Numbered from the stretch's first letter, positions 6,832-16,957 are shown. The stretch: DNA of 64,000 nt from Haliscomenobacter sp040403615 (GCF_040403615.1 NZ_JBBAKG010000007.1:1-64000), one strand, 5' to 3'. Notes: generated by a model from the sequence alone, not told the origin. Program-made: numbers and translations.

Positions 6832-8571
6832 TTAGTAGCCAGGGTTCTGCTTCAGGATATCAGCACCGATGATGTCGATCTGATCCTGAGGAATTGGCAG
6901 GTATTCGTGCTTTCCAGCAGTCATTTTAGCACCACCCAGGGTAGAAGCAAGTTTACCCCCTTCGTAAGTCAGGTAAGCATTAACAACGTTAACTGCAGTG
7001 CCCCAACGTACGAGGTCGTAGAAACGGTGACCTTCGCCAGAAAGCTCCAATTTGCGCTCAAAGTGAACTGCGTTGCGGGCAACCGCTTTGTCAGTCCAAG
7101 CCGCACTGTACAAGCCCAACACGTAGTTTGAAGCGTTAGAACCATCTGCTTTTTTCACCCAGCTGGCAGGGTTAGCTGCACGTGCACGGATCAAGTTGGT
7201 GTATTCACGTGCTTTTTCGAGGCTACCGATTTCAATTTCACACTCAGCAGCCATCAGCAGCACATCTGCAAAACGGATGATGGTGTAATTGAGGGCAGTA
7301 TAGCCAGGAGTCCAGGAGCTGTTGTCTTGCAGTGAACCACGGTCAGACTTATAATAAGTGTACTTCTTCGGAGAGTAAGGGCCACCGTTTGGCTGGTTGC
7401 GGATCCAGTCTGCACCAGGGTGGTCTTGCCAATCGAGGAAAGGAATGCCACGGCGACCAACTGACCAGTCGAGACGTGGGTCTAATGCACCAGCATCCGT
7501 TGTAAACGCTGCTTTAGACTCTACACCTTGGTCGTTTTTCACCTGGTTTGCACCCGTATTGTAGCTGCCATCCAACAATGGAAGGCCGTTAGCGTTAACG
7601 CGGAATGAGTTGACCAATTCAAAACTTGGCTGGAAAAATCCGCAGCAGTTACCTGGGCCGTTAGGACCAGTGTTGTAAGGGAAGTTCAAGTCAAATTCTG
7701 GGTTGGCGTTGTTTACGCTACCTGTGTTGGCCGCAGCCTGGTAAGCCCAAACAGATTCCGCATTGTTGTCGTTAGAAGCTTTGAACAGGTCGCCATACTT
7801 GGCTTCGAGTGCATACTTCTTGCCGTTGCTGGTTTTGCCATTGGCAATACAAGCATCAAATTGTGCCTTTGCTTCTGCGTACTTCTTCTGGTACAAATAA
7901 ACTTTGCCCAGGTATGCAGCTGCTGTCCACTTGTTGATGCGACCGACCTGGCCTTGTGTTTCAGGTAGGTTATCCAGCGCATACTTCAAGTCAGCCTCGA
8001 TCTTTGGATACAAATCCTGATCGTTCTTTACTTTCTCGATGCCAAGACCGTAATCCAGACTTTCGTCTACATAAGGTACATTGTTGAAGTTGCGCTTCAG
8101 CTGAAAGTAGAAGTGCGCACGCAAAAAACGCGCCTGAGCACTCAGGCTGGTTTTGTCAGCAGCACTTACATCAGGATCTGCACTGCCCAACAAACGCAGA
8201 ACGTTGTTGGAACGCGCCACACCTTCATAGTTACCCGCCCAGTTTTCAGAAATTACCCCTTGAGTAGGGATGTTTTCAAAACGCTGAATAGGGTTGATGT
8301 CAGAAAAGTCACCGGGGTCGGTTCCTTTGTTGGCATCACCGCCACGGATGCTTCCCCATACCCAGTTGGATGGACTGGCCAAGCGGCGACCACGGCCGTT
8401 GACCTGAGAATAAGCAGCAATCAAGGAAGCCTCGATGCCTTTTTTGGAGGTCAACTGAGCGTTGCTCAATTGTCCAGTAGCAGGCACATCCAAAAAGGTG
8501 TCTTTACAAGCGAATGCAATCATCGCCAACACGATCAGGGAAAAACCTGTAATGAGAACTCTACTTTTCAT
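6832..8571 (-). CDS. SusD/RagB-family nutrient-binding outer-membrane lipoprotein (pair 1)
   Basis: A surface lipoprotein of 579 aa that caps a SusC-type TonB-dependent channel and binds the incoming nutrient. The start is put at ATG 8571 (MKSRVLITGF) rather than the upstream in-frame codon, because it gives a proper signal peptide with lipobox AFAC (Cys22). Typical features are the CKDTFLDVPATGQLS N-terminus, helical TPR-like segments (QARFLRAHFYFQLKRNF, AAYLGKVYLYQKKYAEAKAQ) and the C-terminal RAVHFERKLEL-type and GHRFYDLVRWG block, then KHEYLPIPQDQID and QNPGY. It lies 44 bp after its susC. Its paralogue at 20384 shares the whole layout. The substrate cannot be inferred, since no glycoside hydrolase or sulfatase is nearby. 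Confidence 0.95.
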   Translation of the reverse strand: MKSRVLITGFSLIVLAMIAFACKDTFLDVPATGQLSNAQLTSKKGIEASLIAAYSQVNGRGRRLASPSNWVWGSIRGGDANKGTDPGDFSDINPIQRFENIPTQGVISENWAGNYEGVARSNNVLRLLGSADPDVSAADKTSLSAQARFLRAHFYFQLKRNFNNVPYVDESLDYGLGIEKVKNDQDLYPKIEADLKYALDNLPETQGQVGRINKWTAAAYLGKVYLYQKKYAEAKAQFDACIANGKTSNGKKYALEAKYGDLFKASNDNNAESVWAYQAAANTGSVNNANPEFDLNFPYNTGPNGPGNCCGFFQPSFELVNSFRVNANGLPLLDGSYNTGANQVKNDQGVESKAAFTTDAGALDPRLDWSVGRRGIPFLDWQDHPGADWIRNQPNGGPYSPKKYTYYKSDRGSLQDNSSWTPGYTALNYTIIRFADVLLMAAECEIEIGSLEKAREYTNLIRARAANPASWVKKADGSNASNYVLGLYSAAWTDKAVARNAVHFERKLELSGEGHRFYDLVRWGTAVNVVNAYLTYEGGKLASTLGGAKMTAGKHEYLPIPQDQIDIIGADILKQNPGY

Positions 8572-8615
8572 TTGTGAACTTTTTTTTTGACCTAACAAGT
8601 TAGGTAGTTATTTGT

Positions 8616-11600
8616 TTAGAAGCCAACATTTAAACCAAAAGTAAAGCTCTTGGTGATAGGATAGTTGCCAACGTCGATACCGAAGTTGGTATCTGCGTTT
8701 CCACCAACAGATGGATCCAGACCTTCGTACTTGGTGATGGTCAGAATGTTGTTGGTCGAAGCAAAAATGCGCAGACGAGTCATTTTGATTTTGTCCAAAA
8801 TTGCTTTAGGGAAAGTATAGCCCAAAGTCACGTTTTGCAAACGTGCATAAGAACCGTCTTCTACGTAGTAAGAGCTAGACTGCGTGTTGGTACTGAAGTT
8901 GGAAGCACTTTCGTAGATTGGAATGGTTGCTCCAGTGTTGGTAGTAGACCAAGAATCTTTCACCCGAGCCGCTTTGGCCGCACCGAGGAAGGATGGAGAG
9001 AAGTCCGTAAACCATCTTGAAACGTTGAAGATCTTGTTGCCCAGTGATACGTTGGCATAAGCCACGATGTCGAAGTTTTTGTAAGTCAAGGTCAACCCCA
9101 AACCACCAGTGAACTTTGGAACTGGGCTACCCAGGAAAGTACGGTCGGCAGGATCGATTTTGCCATCCTTGTTGATGTCGGCATAACGCAAACGGCCAAC
9201 AGCTTTTCCATCCTGTGTAGGAGCTGCAGCAACTTCTTCTTTGGTTTGGAAGATGCCTTGTACCTGATAGCCAAAGAAAGCAGAAATTGATTGTCCGAGT
9301 TGGTTGCGAATCGGGTTGATGCCCCGGAAACCAGGGTTAACCGTAGTCAAATAGGTCAAACCTGGTGCCAAATAAACGATTTCGTTTTTCAATACACCAC
9401 CAGTTACGTTCAATTCGTAGTTGACTTGGCCGGCCAATCTACCACGAGTAATGATTTGCAGGTCAATCCCTCTGTTTTCCATCTTACCGATGTTTACCGA
9501 GGGTGCAGCTGCGTCAGGACCATTGGTTTGTGCGATCGGCACCTGGAACAACAAGTCACGGGTGTCTTTAGACCAAACATCGAGGATCACGTCCAGTTTG
9601 CCATCAAAGAAAGTACCGTCAAAACCAATGTTCGTAGTTACCGAAGTTTCCCACTTTGCGTTAGGGTTGCCGATACGAGTCCGGTACAAACCAACTGAAG
9701 CGCTGGAGTTGCTGCCGTTGATGTCGTAAGAAGAAGCACCGAAGCTACCACCGTACAAGCTGAACTGGTTAAATGGGTTAACGTTATTGGAGTTACCCAT
9801 GATGCCATATCCACCACGAATTTTCAAATCGTCGATCCACTTGATGTTCTGCATGAATTTCTCGGAAGAAAGTCTCCAGGCAGCCGAGAAGGCTGGGAAA
9901 ACCCCATTACGGTTGTTTTCGCCAAAGCGAGAAGAACCATCACGGCGCACCAGCGCAGTCAGGATGTACTTGTCGTTGAAGATGTAGTTCAAACGTCCAA
10001 AGAAAGAGCTAAAGTTTACCCCTTTACCCAGGTTACTGTTTGGGGGGTTAGTCGTCACGTTGGTCAAAGTAATGAAGTTCGGGTCAGTAGAGAATGGGTT
10101 CAAACCGCTACCGTTCATGTTGCGAGAGCGACCAGTATTGAGGGCTTCCTGTCCAACCAAAAGATCTACGGAATGAATACCAAATTTCTTCTTGTAGCTC
10201 AAAGTGTTGGTCACCGTGTAGGCAAAGCTGAAACCTCCAAATTCGTTGTAGCTGAAAGCAGAGTTGTTTTCAGAGTTTTCGTATTGTAGGCGGCCATAGC
10301 CATAGCCATAGAAACTGTTGTACTGGCCACCCAGGCTAGTGCGGGCAGTCAAACCATCAATCAGTTCGTATTCAGCGTAAATGTTGCCGAAGAAGTTGCC
10401 GTTGAAGTTGCGGTCGTTGACAGCTCCATCGCGGTTGGCCACCGGGTTACGTGGGTTGTTGAAGCCCTTGGCTGCAGTACCGGCATAACCACCAAACTCG
10501 TCATAAACGGGGATGATGGAAGGCATGCGGAAAGCTTGCAAGATGTCGTTTTCATCCGCTGCTACCCCTTGGCCACCGCTGCCACCACCTTGACCCAATA
10601 CCTGACGGTAAGTGAATTGCAGGTTTTCACCGATGCGGAAACGCTTAGTCAAATTGAATTCAGCGTTGGCGCGGAAAGCGTAGCGGGTAAAGCTGTTGTT
10701 CAGCAGAATACCTTGTTGATCCTGGGCACTCAAGCCGAAGTAAAAGCGGCTGTTTTCGCCACCACCAGAGAAACCCAAAGAATGGCGAGAAACTGGTGCT
10801 ACGCGGGTAATCGCATCGTACCAATCAGTACCCTCTTTGTTGGCTTTTACCACCTGATAAATGGATCCAGCGCTAGGGTTTACGTTGTACCTGGCTTTTT
10901 GTGCAGCCAAATCAACAGTACCTACCACACCAGGAGTACCACCTACGTTGATGTAGTCTGGTATCACCGGGGTAGAACCTGTACCAAATTGTGGGTGACT
11001 ATAAACTGGAGTTGTTCCGTTCTGAAATGCGTCATTGGCCAAGCCTTTCCAAGTCCACTGAGCGAAATCAGTAGGATTCAACATTTCGATACCCGTACCA
11101 GGATTGGTAAAACCATACATGCCTTCATAAGACACGCTCAATTTGCGGGCACCTTTTGATCCTTTTTTAGTTGTGTAAACGATAACGCCGTTGGCCGCAC
11201 GTGCACCGTAGATAGAAGCAGCAGCAGCATCTTTCAATACTGTAGTCGACTCGATATCTCCAGGATTCAAGAAATCGGTAGAACCTACTGGCACCCCGTC
11301 TACAACGTACAATGGCTCGTTTCCACCGAAGGCACCGAAACCACGCACACGAACCTGACTGGCAGTACCAGGCTGACCGTTGGTGATTACCGAAACCCCT
11401 GCCACGCGACCAGCCAATTGCTGCTCAACGTTACCGGAAGGCACCACGCCCAGGTCTTTTGACTTTACCGTTGAAACTGCACCGGTTGCTTCCCGGCGGC
11501 TGTCCACGGTATAACCCGTTACCACCAATTCCTTTAAGGTAGAAACATCTTCTTGCATGGTGATGCTGTACACACTCTGTGCATCCAATGGAATTTCAAT

Positions 11601-11855
11601 GGTACGCATTCCAATTGAACTTACCACCAAAGAACCACCTGTACTTGGAACGCTGAATGAAAAAGTTCCGTCCAATTCGGTTACAGTACCTGATGCCGTA
11701 CCTTTGAGCAAAACGTTTACTCCAGGAAGGCCTTCTCTGTTGGAATCAGTGACTTTACCACTGACTGTTCGTTGCCCAATTGCCGCAATTGCTGGTAAAC
11801 ACAGCAGTACGAACAAGGCAAGCCTCTGAAGCAGAGCTGAATAGCTGTTTTTCAT
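8616..11855 (-). CDS. SusC/RagA-family TonB-linked outer-membrane protein (pair 1)
   Basis: A protein of 1079 aa. Signal peptide about 1-28 (ends AIAAIGQ), then a carboxypeptidase-regulatory-like domain about 31-105 (VSGKVTDSNREGLPGVNVLL), a TonB box around KELVVTGY (108-115), the plug domain (LAGRVAGVSV, VRVRGFGAFGG, LYVVDGVP, ASIYGARAANGVI) and a 22-strand barrel to the terminal aromatic GLNVGF. It imports a bound nutrient across the outer membrane using energy from TonB-ExbBD, which are encoded at 34-37 kb. It is first in the minus-strand operon with the SusD gene. The divergent 568-bp spacer carries a TAnnTTTG-like -7 box on this strand (11953-11946, TATTTTTG). Confidence 0.95.
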   Translation of the reverse strand: MKNSYSALLQRLALFVLLCLPAIAAIGQRTVSGKVTDSNREGLPGVNVLLKGTASGTVTELDGTFSFSVPSTGGSLVVSSIGMRTIEIPLDAQSVYSITMQEDVSTLKELVVTGYTVDSRREATGAVSTVKSKDLGVVPSGNVEQQLAGRVAGVSVITNGQPGTASQVRVRGFGAFGGNEPLYVVDGVPVGSTDFLNPGDIESTTVLKDAAAASIYGARAANGVIVYTTKKGSKGARKLSVSYEGMYGFTNPGTGIEMLNPTDFAQWTWKGLANDAFQNGTTPVYSHPQFGTGSTPVIPDYINVGGTPGVVGTVDLAAQKARYNVNPSAGSIYQVVKANKEGTDWYDAITRVAPVSRHSLGFSGGGENSRFYFGLSAQDQQGILLNNSFTRYAFRANAEFNLTKRFRIGENLQFTYRQVLGQGGGSGGQGVAADENDILQAFRMPSIIPVYDEFGGYAGTAAKGFNNPRNPVANRDGAVNDRNFNGNFFGNIYAEYELIDGLTARTSLGGQYNSFYGYGYGRLQYENSENNSAFSYNEFGGFSFAYTVTNTLSYKKKFGIHSVDLLVGQEALNTGRSRNMNGSGLNPFSTDPNFITLTNVTTNPPNSNLGKGVNFSSFFGRLNYIFNDKYILTALVRRDGSSRFGENNRNGVFPAFSAAWRLSSEKFMQNIKWIDDLKIRGGYGIMGNSNNVNPFNQFSLYGGSFGASSYDINGSNSSASVGLYRTRIGNPNAKWETSVTTNIGFDGTFFDGKLDVILDVWSKDTRDLLFQVPIAQTNGPDAAAPSVNIGKMENRGIDLQIITRGRLAGQVNYELNVTGGVLKNEIVYLAPGLTYLTTVNPGFRGINPIRNQLGQSISAFFGYQVQGIFQTKEEVAAAPTQDGKAVGRLRYADINKDGKIDPADRTFLGSPVPKFTGGLGLTLTYKNFDIVAYANVSLGNKIFNVSRWFTDFSPSFLGAAKAARVKDSWSTTNTGATIPIYESASNFSTNTQSSSYYVEDGSYARLQNVTLGYTFPKAILDKIKMTRLRIFASTNNILTITKYEGLDPSVGGNADTNFGIDVGNYPITKSFTFGLNVGF

Positions 11856-12423
11856 AAACTAGCAGAATTTAAATTTGATTAAATAAGAATGTAATTCAAA
11901 CCCGATCACTCTAGGTTAACAAAGCGTTAATTTTGAAACAACGATCAAAAATAGCATTTTGGAATAAAATTTGGTTATTTCTGGAAAATAATTATTTTCT
12001 GTACAATTATTTCGATCAAAACTAAAATCTAGTCTGGATGACCAAAAGCAAGTAAATTCAAGGCCTTAACACAATCGATTGCTTTTTTAAATTCAAAAAA
12101 TCAAGTGAAAAAAAAATAATCAAAATAAAGTAATATGCATACGAAACATACCCGCATAAATTTGGGGATAATTGGCTCTTGGGTTCTTTTTATTTTATTT
12201 TACGCGAAAAAAATGTTATAAATCTTAAAGAGAGAAAGTAAGATTTATTTAACACTAAACCAGCACTTATTTATCCAGCTACAATCGAAAAGACCTTGAA
12301 ATAACCCCAAATCCTTTGAAAAGAGCCGTAAATATTTTTTTCCAAGCAATCACTATTTATTTTGAGGTGACTCGAAATAATCTAAAAGGCATTTATCTTG
12401 CACCCTATAAAAAAGACTGAACA
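11856..12423. other. AT-rich divergent intergenic region between susC (pair 1) and the ASPIC lipoprotein gene
   Basis: No ORF is supported. A minus-strand TATTTTTG (11953-11946) fits the Bacteroidota -7 consensus TAnnTTTG for susC, but no good -33 box is seen. On the plus strand, TATCTTGCACC at 12394-12404 is one base short of the common TATCTTTGCACC -7 region, about 20 bp before the ATG at 12424. Both promoter calls are weak. Otherwise it is A/T-rich with no clear hairpin. Confidence 0.4.
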
Positions 12424-15400
12424 ATGAGGCTAGCTGGTTTACTTTTGATCCTATGTTACTTTTGTTGCAGTTGCGGCAAAAACAAAGCACCACTTTTTGA
12501 GCAACTTTCGGCAGAAAAGACTGGAGTTGTTTTTAATAATAAAATTTCCGAAAACGATACTTTCAACATCCTTACCTACGAATACATCTACAATGGCGGG
12601 GGAGTAGCCATCGCCGATTTTAACCAGGATGGAAATCAGGATCTGTTTTTTACCGGAAATCAGGTCGAAAATCAGCTTTACCTCAACCGGGGCAACTGGA
12701 AATTTGAAAACATTACCGCTCAAGCCAAAGTAGGAGGGAAGGAACGCTGGAAATCAGGCGTAGCCGTCACCGATCTCAATTACGATGGCAAAATGGACAT
12801 TTACGTCTCTTGTATGACCTACAATCCCGGCGCTCGCAGGGCCAATTTGTTTTACGTCAACCAGGGCAATGATAAGAATGGCGTACCCACCTTTAAAGAA
12901 TTGGCCAGTGAATACGGCATTGCCGATACTTCTTACAATACCGCTTGTGCTTTTCTGGATTATGACAATGACGGAGACCAGGATCTTTACCTTGCCGTGA
13001 ATCACCAGAAAGAAGACGAATTTCCCAATGCTTTTCATCCCAAATCAACGGATGGCTCCTCTTACAATCACGATATACTGTACCGCAACGATTGGGATCC
13101 CGTACTCAAGCACGCGGTGTTTACCGATGTTTCTCTGCCAGCAGGCATCAATGGCGAAGGATATGGTTTGGCCATCAGTATCACCGACATCAACCGCGAC
13201 GGTTGGAAAGACATCTATGTATCCAATGATTACCTGACCAACGACCATTTGTACATCAATAACCAGGACGGTACGTTCACCGATCGGGGTACGGAGTACT
13301 TCAAGCACACTTCCTATTCAGCGATGGGCAATGAAGTGGTAGACTTCAACAATGACGGACTGATGGACATTGTCGCGCTGGACATGATGCCCGAAGACAA
13401 TTACCGCCGCAAAACTATGTTGCCCGCCAACAACTACAATACTTTCCAAAATTACGAGGAATACAAGTACCTGCACCAATACGTACGCAATACCCTTCAG
13501 ATCAACCAGGGTTTTGCCCCGGGTACGCAAAAACCGGTTTTCAGTGAAGTGTCTATGTTGGCTGGAGTAAGCTCTACCGACTGGAGTTGGACGCCGATCG
13601 CTGCCGATTTTGACCTGGATGGATTCCGCGACCTCATCGTTACCAATGGTTTTCCCAAAGACGTGACCGACCTGGACTTTGTAGATTACAACTCCAATTC
13701 CTTTGCCTACGCCTCCAAGGGTTTTTTGAACGACAACATTCCTTCGGTCAAACTCAAAAACTACGCTTTCCGCAACCGCGGTGACCTGAGCTTTGAAAGC
13801 ATGGGCGAGCAATGGGGCATCACCGAAACTTCTTTCTCGAATGGCGCAGCTTACGGAGATCTGGACAACGATGGAGATCTGGATTATGTAGTGAACAACA
13901 TCAATGATCCTGCATCGCTTTTTCGGAATAATTTGATCCGTACGGGCACCCCCTATGTGGGTGCCCCAACGAATAATGGGCGGCCACGAAGGGACCGCCC
14001 CGACGGCCGCCCCTTCTGGATCGGGATAAAATTAAAAGGCGATTCCTTAAACCCCATGGGACTAGGCGCCTTCATCGAAATCCAATACGGCAAAAACCAG
14101 AAACAATACTGGGAGCATTCCATTTACCGGGGCTACTTGTCTTCCATCCAGCCGCTGGCGCATTTTGGATTGGGCAGCAACGAGGTGGTATCTAAAATCA
14201 TCGTGACCTGGCCCAACCACAAGCAGCAGGTGCTTACCAAAATCAAATCCAATCAGGTCATCGAAATCGATTACCGCAAGGCCGCAACGCAGGCTATTCC
14301 ACCGCCGCCACCACCACTGCAACCCTTTTTTGCCAACGTAACCGCAGAAGTGGGCGTCAACTTCTTGCATGAAGAAGCGGATTTTATCGATTTCAACCTG
14401 CAGCCTTTGTTGCCGCACAAACTCTCCCAATATGGCCCTGGGCTGGCAGTTGCCGATGTCAACGGTGATGGTTTGGACGATTTCTTTACCTCAGGCGGGC
14501 ATTTTCACAAAGGGCGCTTCTTTATCCAAAGCCAGGATGGCAAATTCCAGGAAGAGGATTTGCTGGATGGTGTGGAAGGCCTTGACAAGAAAGGCGAAGA
14601 TCTTGGCATTTTGTTTTTTGATGCCGACAATGACGGCGATCAGGATTTGTACCTGGTTCGGGGTGGGGTAGAATTCCCGGCAGACAACCCTGCGTATCAA
14701 GACAACCTATATCTTAATGATAAGGGCAAATTTAGCCCGGCCAAGGCTGCCCTGCCTGCTTTTCTCAAAAGCGGCTCCTGCATCAAGGCGGCCGATTTTG
14801 ACCGCGATGGCGATTTGGACTTGTTTATTGGAGGGCGCACCAAGCACCGGGAATACCCCTTGCCGGTAAGCAGTTACCTGTTGCGCAACGAAAGCAAAGC
14901 GGGGCATCCCAAATTTGTGCTGGCCAATACCCAGATAGCACCGGAATTGAATGATTTGGGACTGGTCTGTGATGCCCTTTGGACGGATTACGACCAGGAC
15001 GGATGGGTAGACCTGCTTTTGGCCGGAGAATGGATGCCATTGACCATCCTGAAAAATCAAAAAGGAAAATTGAGCAATGTGACCGCCGGGAGCGGGTTGG
15101 AAAAATACACGGGTTGGTGGAGCAGCCTGACTGGGGCCGATTTTGACGGCGATGGGGATGTTGATTACCTCGCCGGAAACCTGGGATTGAACACCTTATA
15201 TAAGGCGTCGGAAAAATATCCGATAGGCATTTATGCAGCCGATTTTGACGGCAACAAAGGTTACGATGCCATTCCTGCCGTGTTTTTCCCCAATCGGAAA
15301 GGAGAACTCGAAGAATTCCCTTACAACGGTCGCCTCGACCTCGACAAGCAAGTGATTCTGAGCAAAAGAAAATACCTCTTGCACGCAGAATTTGCCCAGG

Positions 15401-16035
15401 TCAACATGCAAGACTACCTCAAAAATTTTGAAAACATCAAACCCTTGCACCTCAGGGCCAACTGGATGCAGAGCAGCTTGATCCGCAACCTCGGCAACGG
15501 TAAATTTGCCGTAGAGGCGCTGCCTACCGAAGCGCAATTTGCCCCCATCTACGGCATGGCCACCGGCGACTGGAATGACGATGGACACCTGGATGCACTT
15601 TGTTTGGGCAATGACTTTGGCAGCGAAGTAACCTCCGGCCGCTACGATGCATTCAATGGTTTGTTGCTTTTGGGCGATGGAAAGGGAAAACTCAAGCCTT
15701 GCCTACTTCCTCAGTCGGGATTTTATGTGCCTGGCGATGCCAAAAGCCTGATTCAACTCAGCAATGCCAAAGGCGAACAGCTTTTTGTAGCGGGTCAAAA
15801 CCGCGGCCCACTCTTGGTTTTCAAGCAAGCTGGCCCGATTTTACGCAGCATACCTTATGGCCAAAACGACGCTTTTGTCCAATTAAAATTAGGCAATGGC
15901 AAAACCAAACGCTGTGAACTTTACCAGGGAAATGGCTTTTTGTCCCAATCGAGCCGGAAGATTTTCTTGCCTTCAGGCGCAATAGAGGCAAGCATTACGG
16001 ATTTCACTGGAAAGAGCAGACTTGTGAAGTTGTAA
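12424..16035 (+). CDS. Large FG-GAP/VCBS repeat lipoprotein with ASPIC/UnbV domain (copy 1)
   Basis: A lipoprotein of 1203 aa: short signal and lipobox CCSC (lipidated Cys15 or Cys17). Two beta-propeller-like blocks of FG-GAP/VCBS repeats carry calcium-type loops DxNxDGxxD, such as ADFNQDGNQDL, TDLNYDGKMDI, LDYDNDGDQDL, ADVNGDGLDDF and ADFDGDGDVDY; at least a dozen are visible. An ASPIC/UnbV domain lies between the blocks (about 545-620: GAFIEIQYG, YRGYLSSIQPLAHFGLG, IIVTWPNHKQQVL). It probably acts as a surface-exposed binding or scaffold lipoprotein. The paralogue at 22275 follows a susCD pair. Residues about 507-530 are an insertion absent from the paralogue and match a DNA palindrome. The gene stands alone between the two susCD pairs, ending at a strong terminator. 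Confidence 0.9.
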   Translation: MRLAGLLLILCYFCCSCGKNKAPLFEQLSAEKTGVVFNNKISENDTFNILTYEYIYNGGGVAIADFNQDGNQDLFFTGNQVENQLYLNRGNWKFENITAQAKVGGKERWKSGVAVTDLNYDGKMDIYVSCMTYNPGARRANLFYVNQGNDKNGVPTFKELASEYGIADTSYNTACAFLDYDNDGDQDLYLAVNHQKEDEFPNAFHPKSTDGSSYNHDILYRNDWDPVLKHAVFTDVSLPAGINGEGYGLAISITDINRDGWKDIYVSNDYLTNDHLYINNQDGTFTDRGTEYFKHTSYSAMGNEVVDFNNDGLMDIVALDMMPEDNYRRKTMLPANNYNTFQNYEEYKYLHQYVRNTLQINQGFAPGTQKPVFSEVSMLAGVSSTDWSWTPIAADFDLDGFRDLIVTNGFPKDVTDLDFVDYNSNSFAYASKGFLNDNIPSVKLKNYAFRNRGDLSFESMGEQWGITETSFSNGAAYGDLDNDGDLDYVVNNINDPASLFRNNLIRTGTPYVGAPTNNGRPRRDRPDGRPFWIGIKLKGDSLNPMGLGAFIEIQYGKNQKQYWEHSIYRGYLSSIQPLAHFGLGSNEVVSKIIVTWPNHKQQVLTKIKSNQVIEIDYRKAATQAIPPPPPPLQPFFANVTAEVGVNFLHEEADFIDFNLQPLLPHKLSQYGPGLAVADVNGDGLDDFFTSGGHFHKGRFFIQSQDGKFQEEDLLDGVEGLDKKGEDLGILFFDADNDGDQDLYLVRGGVEFPADNPAYQDNLYLNDKGKFSPAKAALPAFLKSGSCIKAADFDRDGDLDLFIGGRTKHREYPLPVSSYLLRNESKAGHPKFVLANTQIAPELNDLGLVCDALWTDYDQDGWVDLLLAGEWMPLTILKNQKGKLSNVTAGSGLEKYTGWWSSLTGADFDGDGDVDYLAGNLGLNTLYKASEKYPIGIYAADFDGNKGYDAIPAVFFPNRKGELEEFPYNGRLDLDKQVILSKRKYLLHAEFAQVNMQDYLKNFENIKPLHLRANWMQSSLIRNLGNGKFAVEALPTEAQFAPIYGMATGDWNDDGHLDALCLGNDFGSEVTSGRYDAFNGLLLLGDGKGKLKPCLLPQSGFYVPGDAKSLIQLSNAKGEQLFVAGQNRGPLLVFKQAGPILRSIPYGQNDAFVQLKLGNGKTKRCELYQGNGFLSQSSRKIFLPSGAIEASITDFTGKSRLVKL
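13944..14012. repeat. Palindromic element inserted in frame in the ASPIC lipoprotein gene
   Basis: Two hairpins in tandem: gggcaccc (13944-13951) with gggtgccc (13959-13966), and gggcggcc (13978-13985) with ggccgccc (14005-14012). The stretch is far more GC-rich than its surroundings and adds about 23 residues (GTPYVGAPTNNGRPRRDRP and on), missing from the paralogue at 22275-25652 at the equivalent place. Confidence 0.8.
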
Positions 16036-16046
16036 TTTATTCGTTG

Positions 16047-16070
16047 AAGCAGCTTCGCTGCTTGTTTTTT
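16047..16070 (+). terminator. Intrinsic terminator after the ASPIC lipoprotein gene (copy 1)
   Basis: aagcagc (16047-16053), loop ttc, gctgctt (16057-16063), then g and six T. It lies 11 bp after the stop codon. It is also the left flank of a third, degenerate copy of the REP-like element. Confidence 0.7.
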
Positions 16071-16071
16071 T

Positions 16072-16532
16072 ATTAACCGCGACGAGCACGACGTTTTATG
16101 CGCTTCACGCTTTTTGAGGCTTCGCCTCTTTTTGCTAAAAGCGACAACAATGGGAGAACGGATGACGCGGATTTGGGCGGATTAAAACGGATTTTGCTTT
16201 GCCGCAGGCAAAGCTTTTTAGATACAAACGGTATAAGACCCAAAATTGATTGAGCCCAAAAGGGGTTCTTGGGGGCTTTGTGCCATCACGCCGAAGGCGG
16301 GAAATCCGTTCCAATCCGTTCCAATCCGCCCAAATCCGGGGCATCCGTTCTCCCATTGACGTCCCGCTACACCGGAGGCGTAAAAGCGCGGAGCGCGTAA
16401 TTGTCGTACTCGTCGGATGTCGTGGTGAAATTAACCATGAGCAGCGCAGCTTCGAAAAATTCATGGCATTACTTTTACAGATCGCTGCTACAGCCAAATG
16501 AATCGTGGTGAATTAAAATGCAGCGAAGCTGC
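16072..16532. repeat. Nested inverted-repeat element of about 0.46 kb
   Basis: The element starts with ttaaccgcgacgagcacgacg, a degenerate relative of the REP arms at 5972 and 6578. Outer arms 16080-16092 and 16403-16415 pair with one mismatch. Inner arms 16148-16183 and 16323-16358 (caatgggagaacggatg and on) pair over 36 bases with two mismatches. Further hairpins lie inside (gctttgccgcaggcaaagc, cgccgaaggcg), and gcagcgaagctgc is at 16520-16532. No real ORF is supported. It looks like a small non-autonomous mobile element or a stack of palindromes. Confidence 0.75.
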
Positions 16533-16957
16533 GAGATTGACTAAATTTAGGTAAAGTATAGATTTCAATTTGGGAATGTTTTTTTTTAACCCAAAGCAGC
16601 GAATATCCCTGCACAAACGTAATCTTGTTTCGAGAAAGGTGGTAAACAGGTGTTTTTAATTTTTTTCATCAAAAAATTAAAAAATAATCGAAGGTTCTTT
16701 GATTATTTGAAAAAAAGTCGAATCTTCGATCTCAAGTTAGTGTCTATTGCACACCATCTAGAATTAAAGCAACTAAAACCAGTAAATATTTGTTTTTTAT
16801 CCCGTTTTTTGAACTAAATTCTTGTAGATTATTGGCCAGAGCGAGTGGTAATAGAAAATACCCCCCAAGCTCACCAAACCAGTTGAATGATCACCATTCA
16901 GCATGACTTTTTTGCGCCCAACGAATAACACAAAGCTAAGGTAAATTTCCCGACACG
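16533..16957. other. AT-rich non-coding stretch upstream of susC (pair 2)
   Basis: No ORF. One perfect A/T hairpin: tttttaatttttt (16653-16665) with aaaaaattaaaaa (16671-16683). I see no convincing promoter. With the repeat before it, this makes a gene-free region of about 1 kb between the ASPIC gene and susC. Confidence 0.5.

Noticed and set aside
16135..16501. ORFs of 120 aa (minus) and 83 aa (plus) in the nested inverted repeat
   Set aside because: They are translations of the repeat arms on either strand, with no family motif or ribosome binding site.
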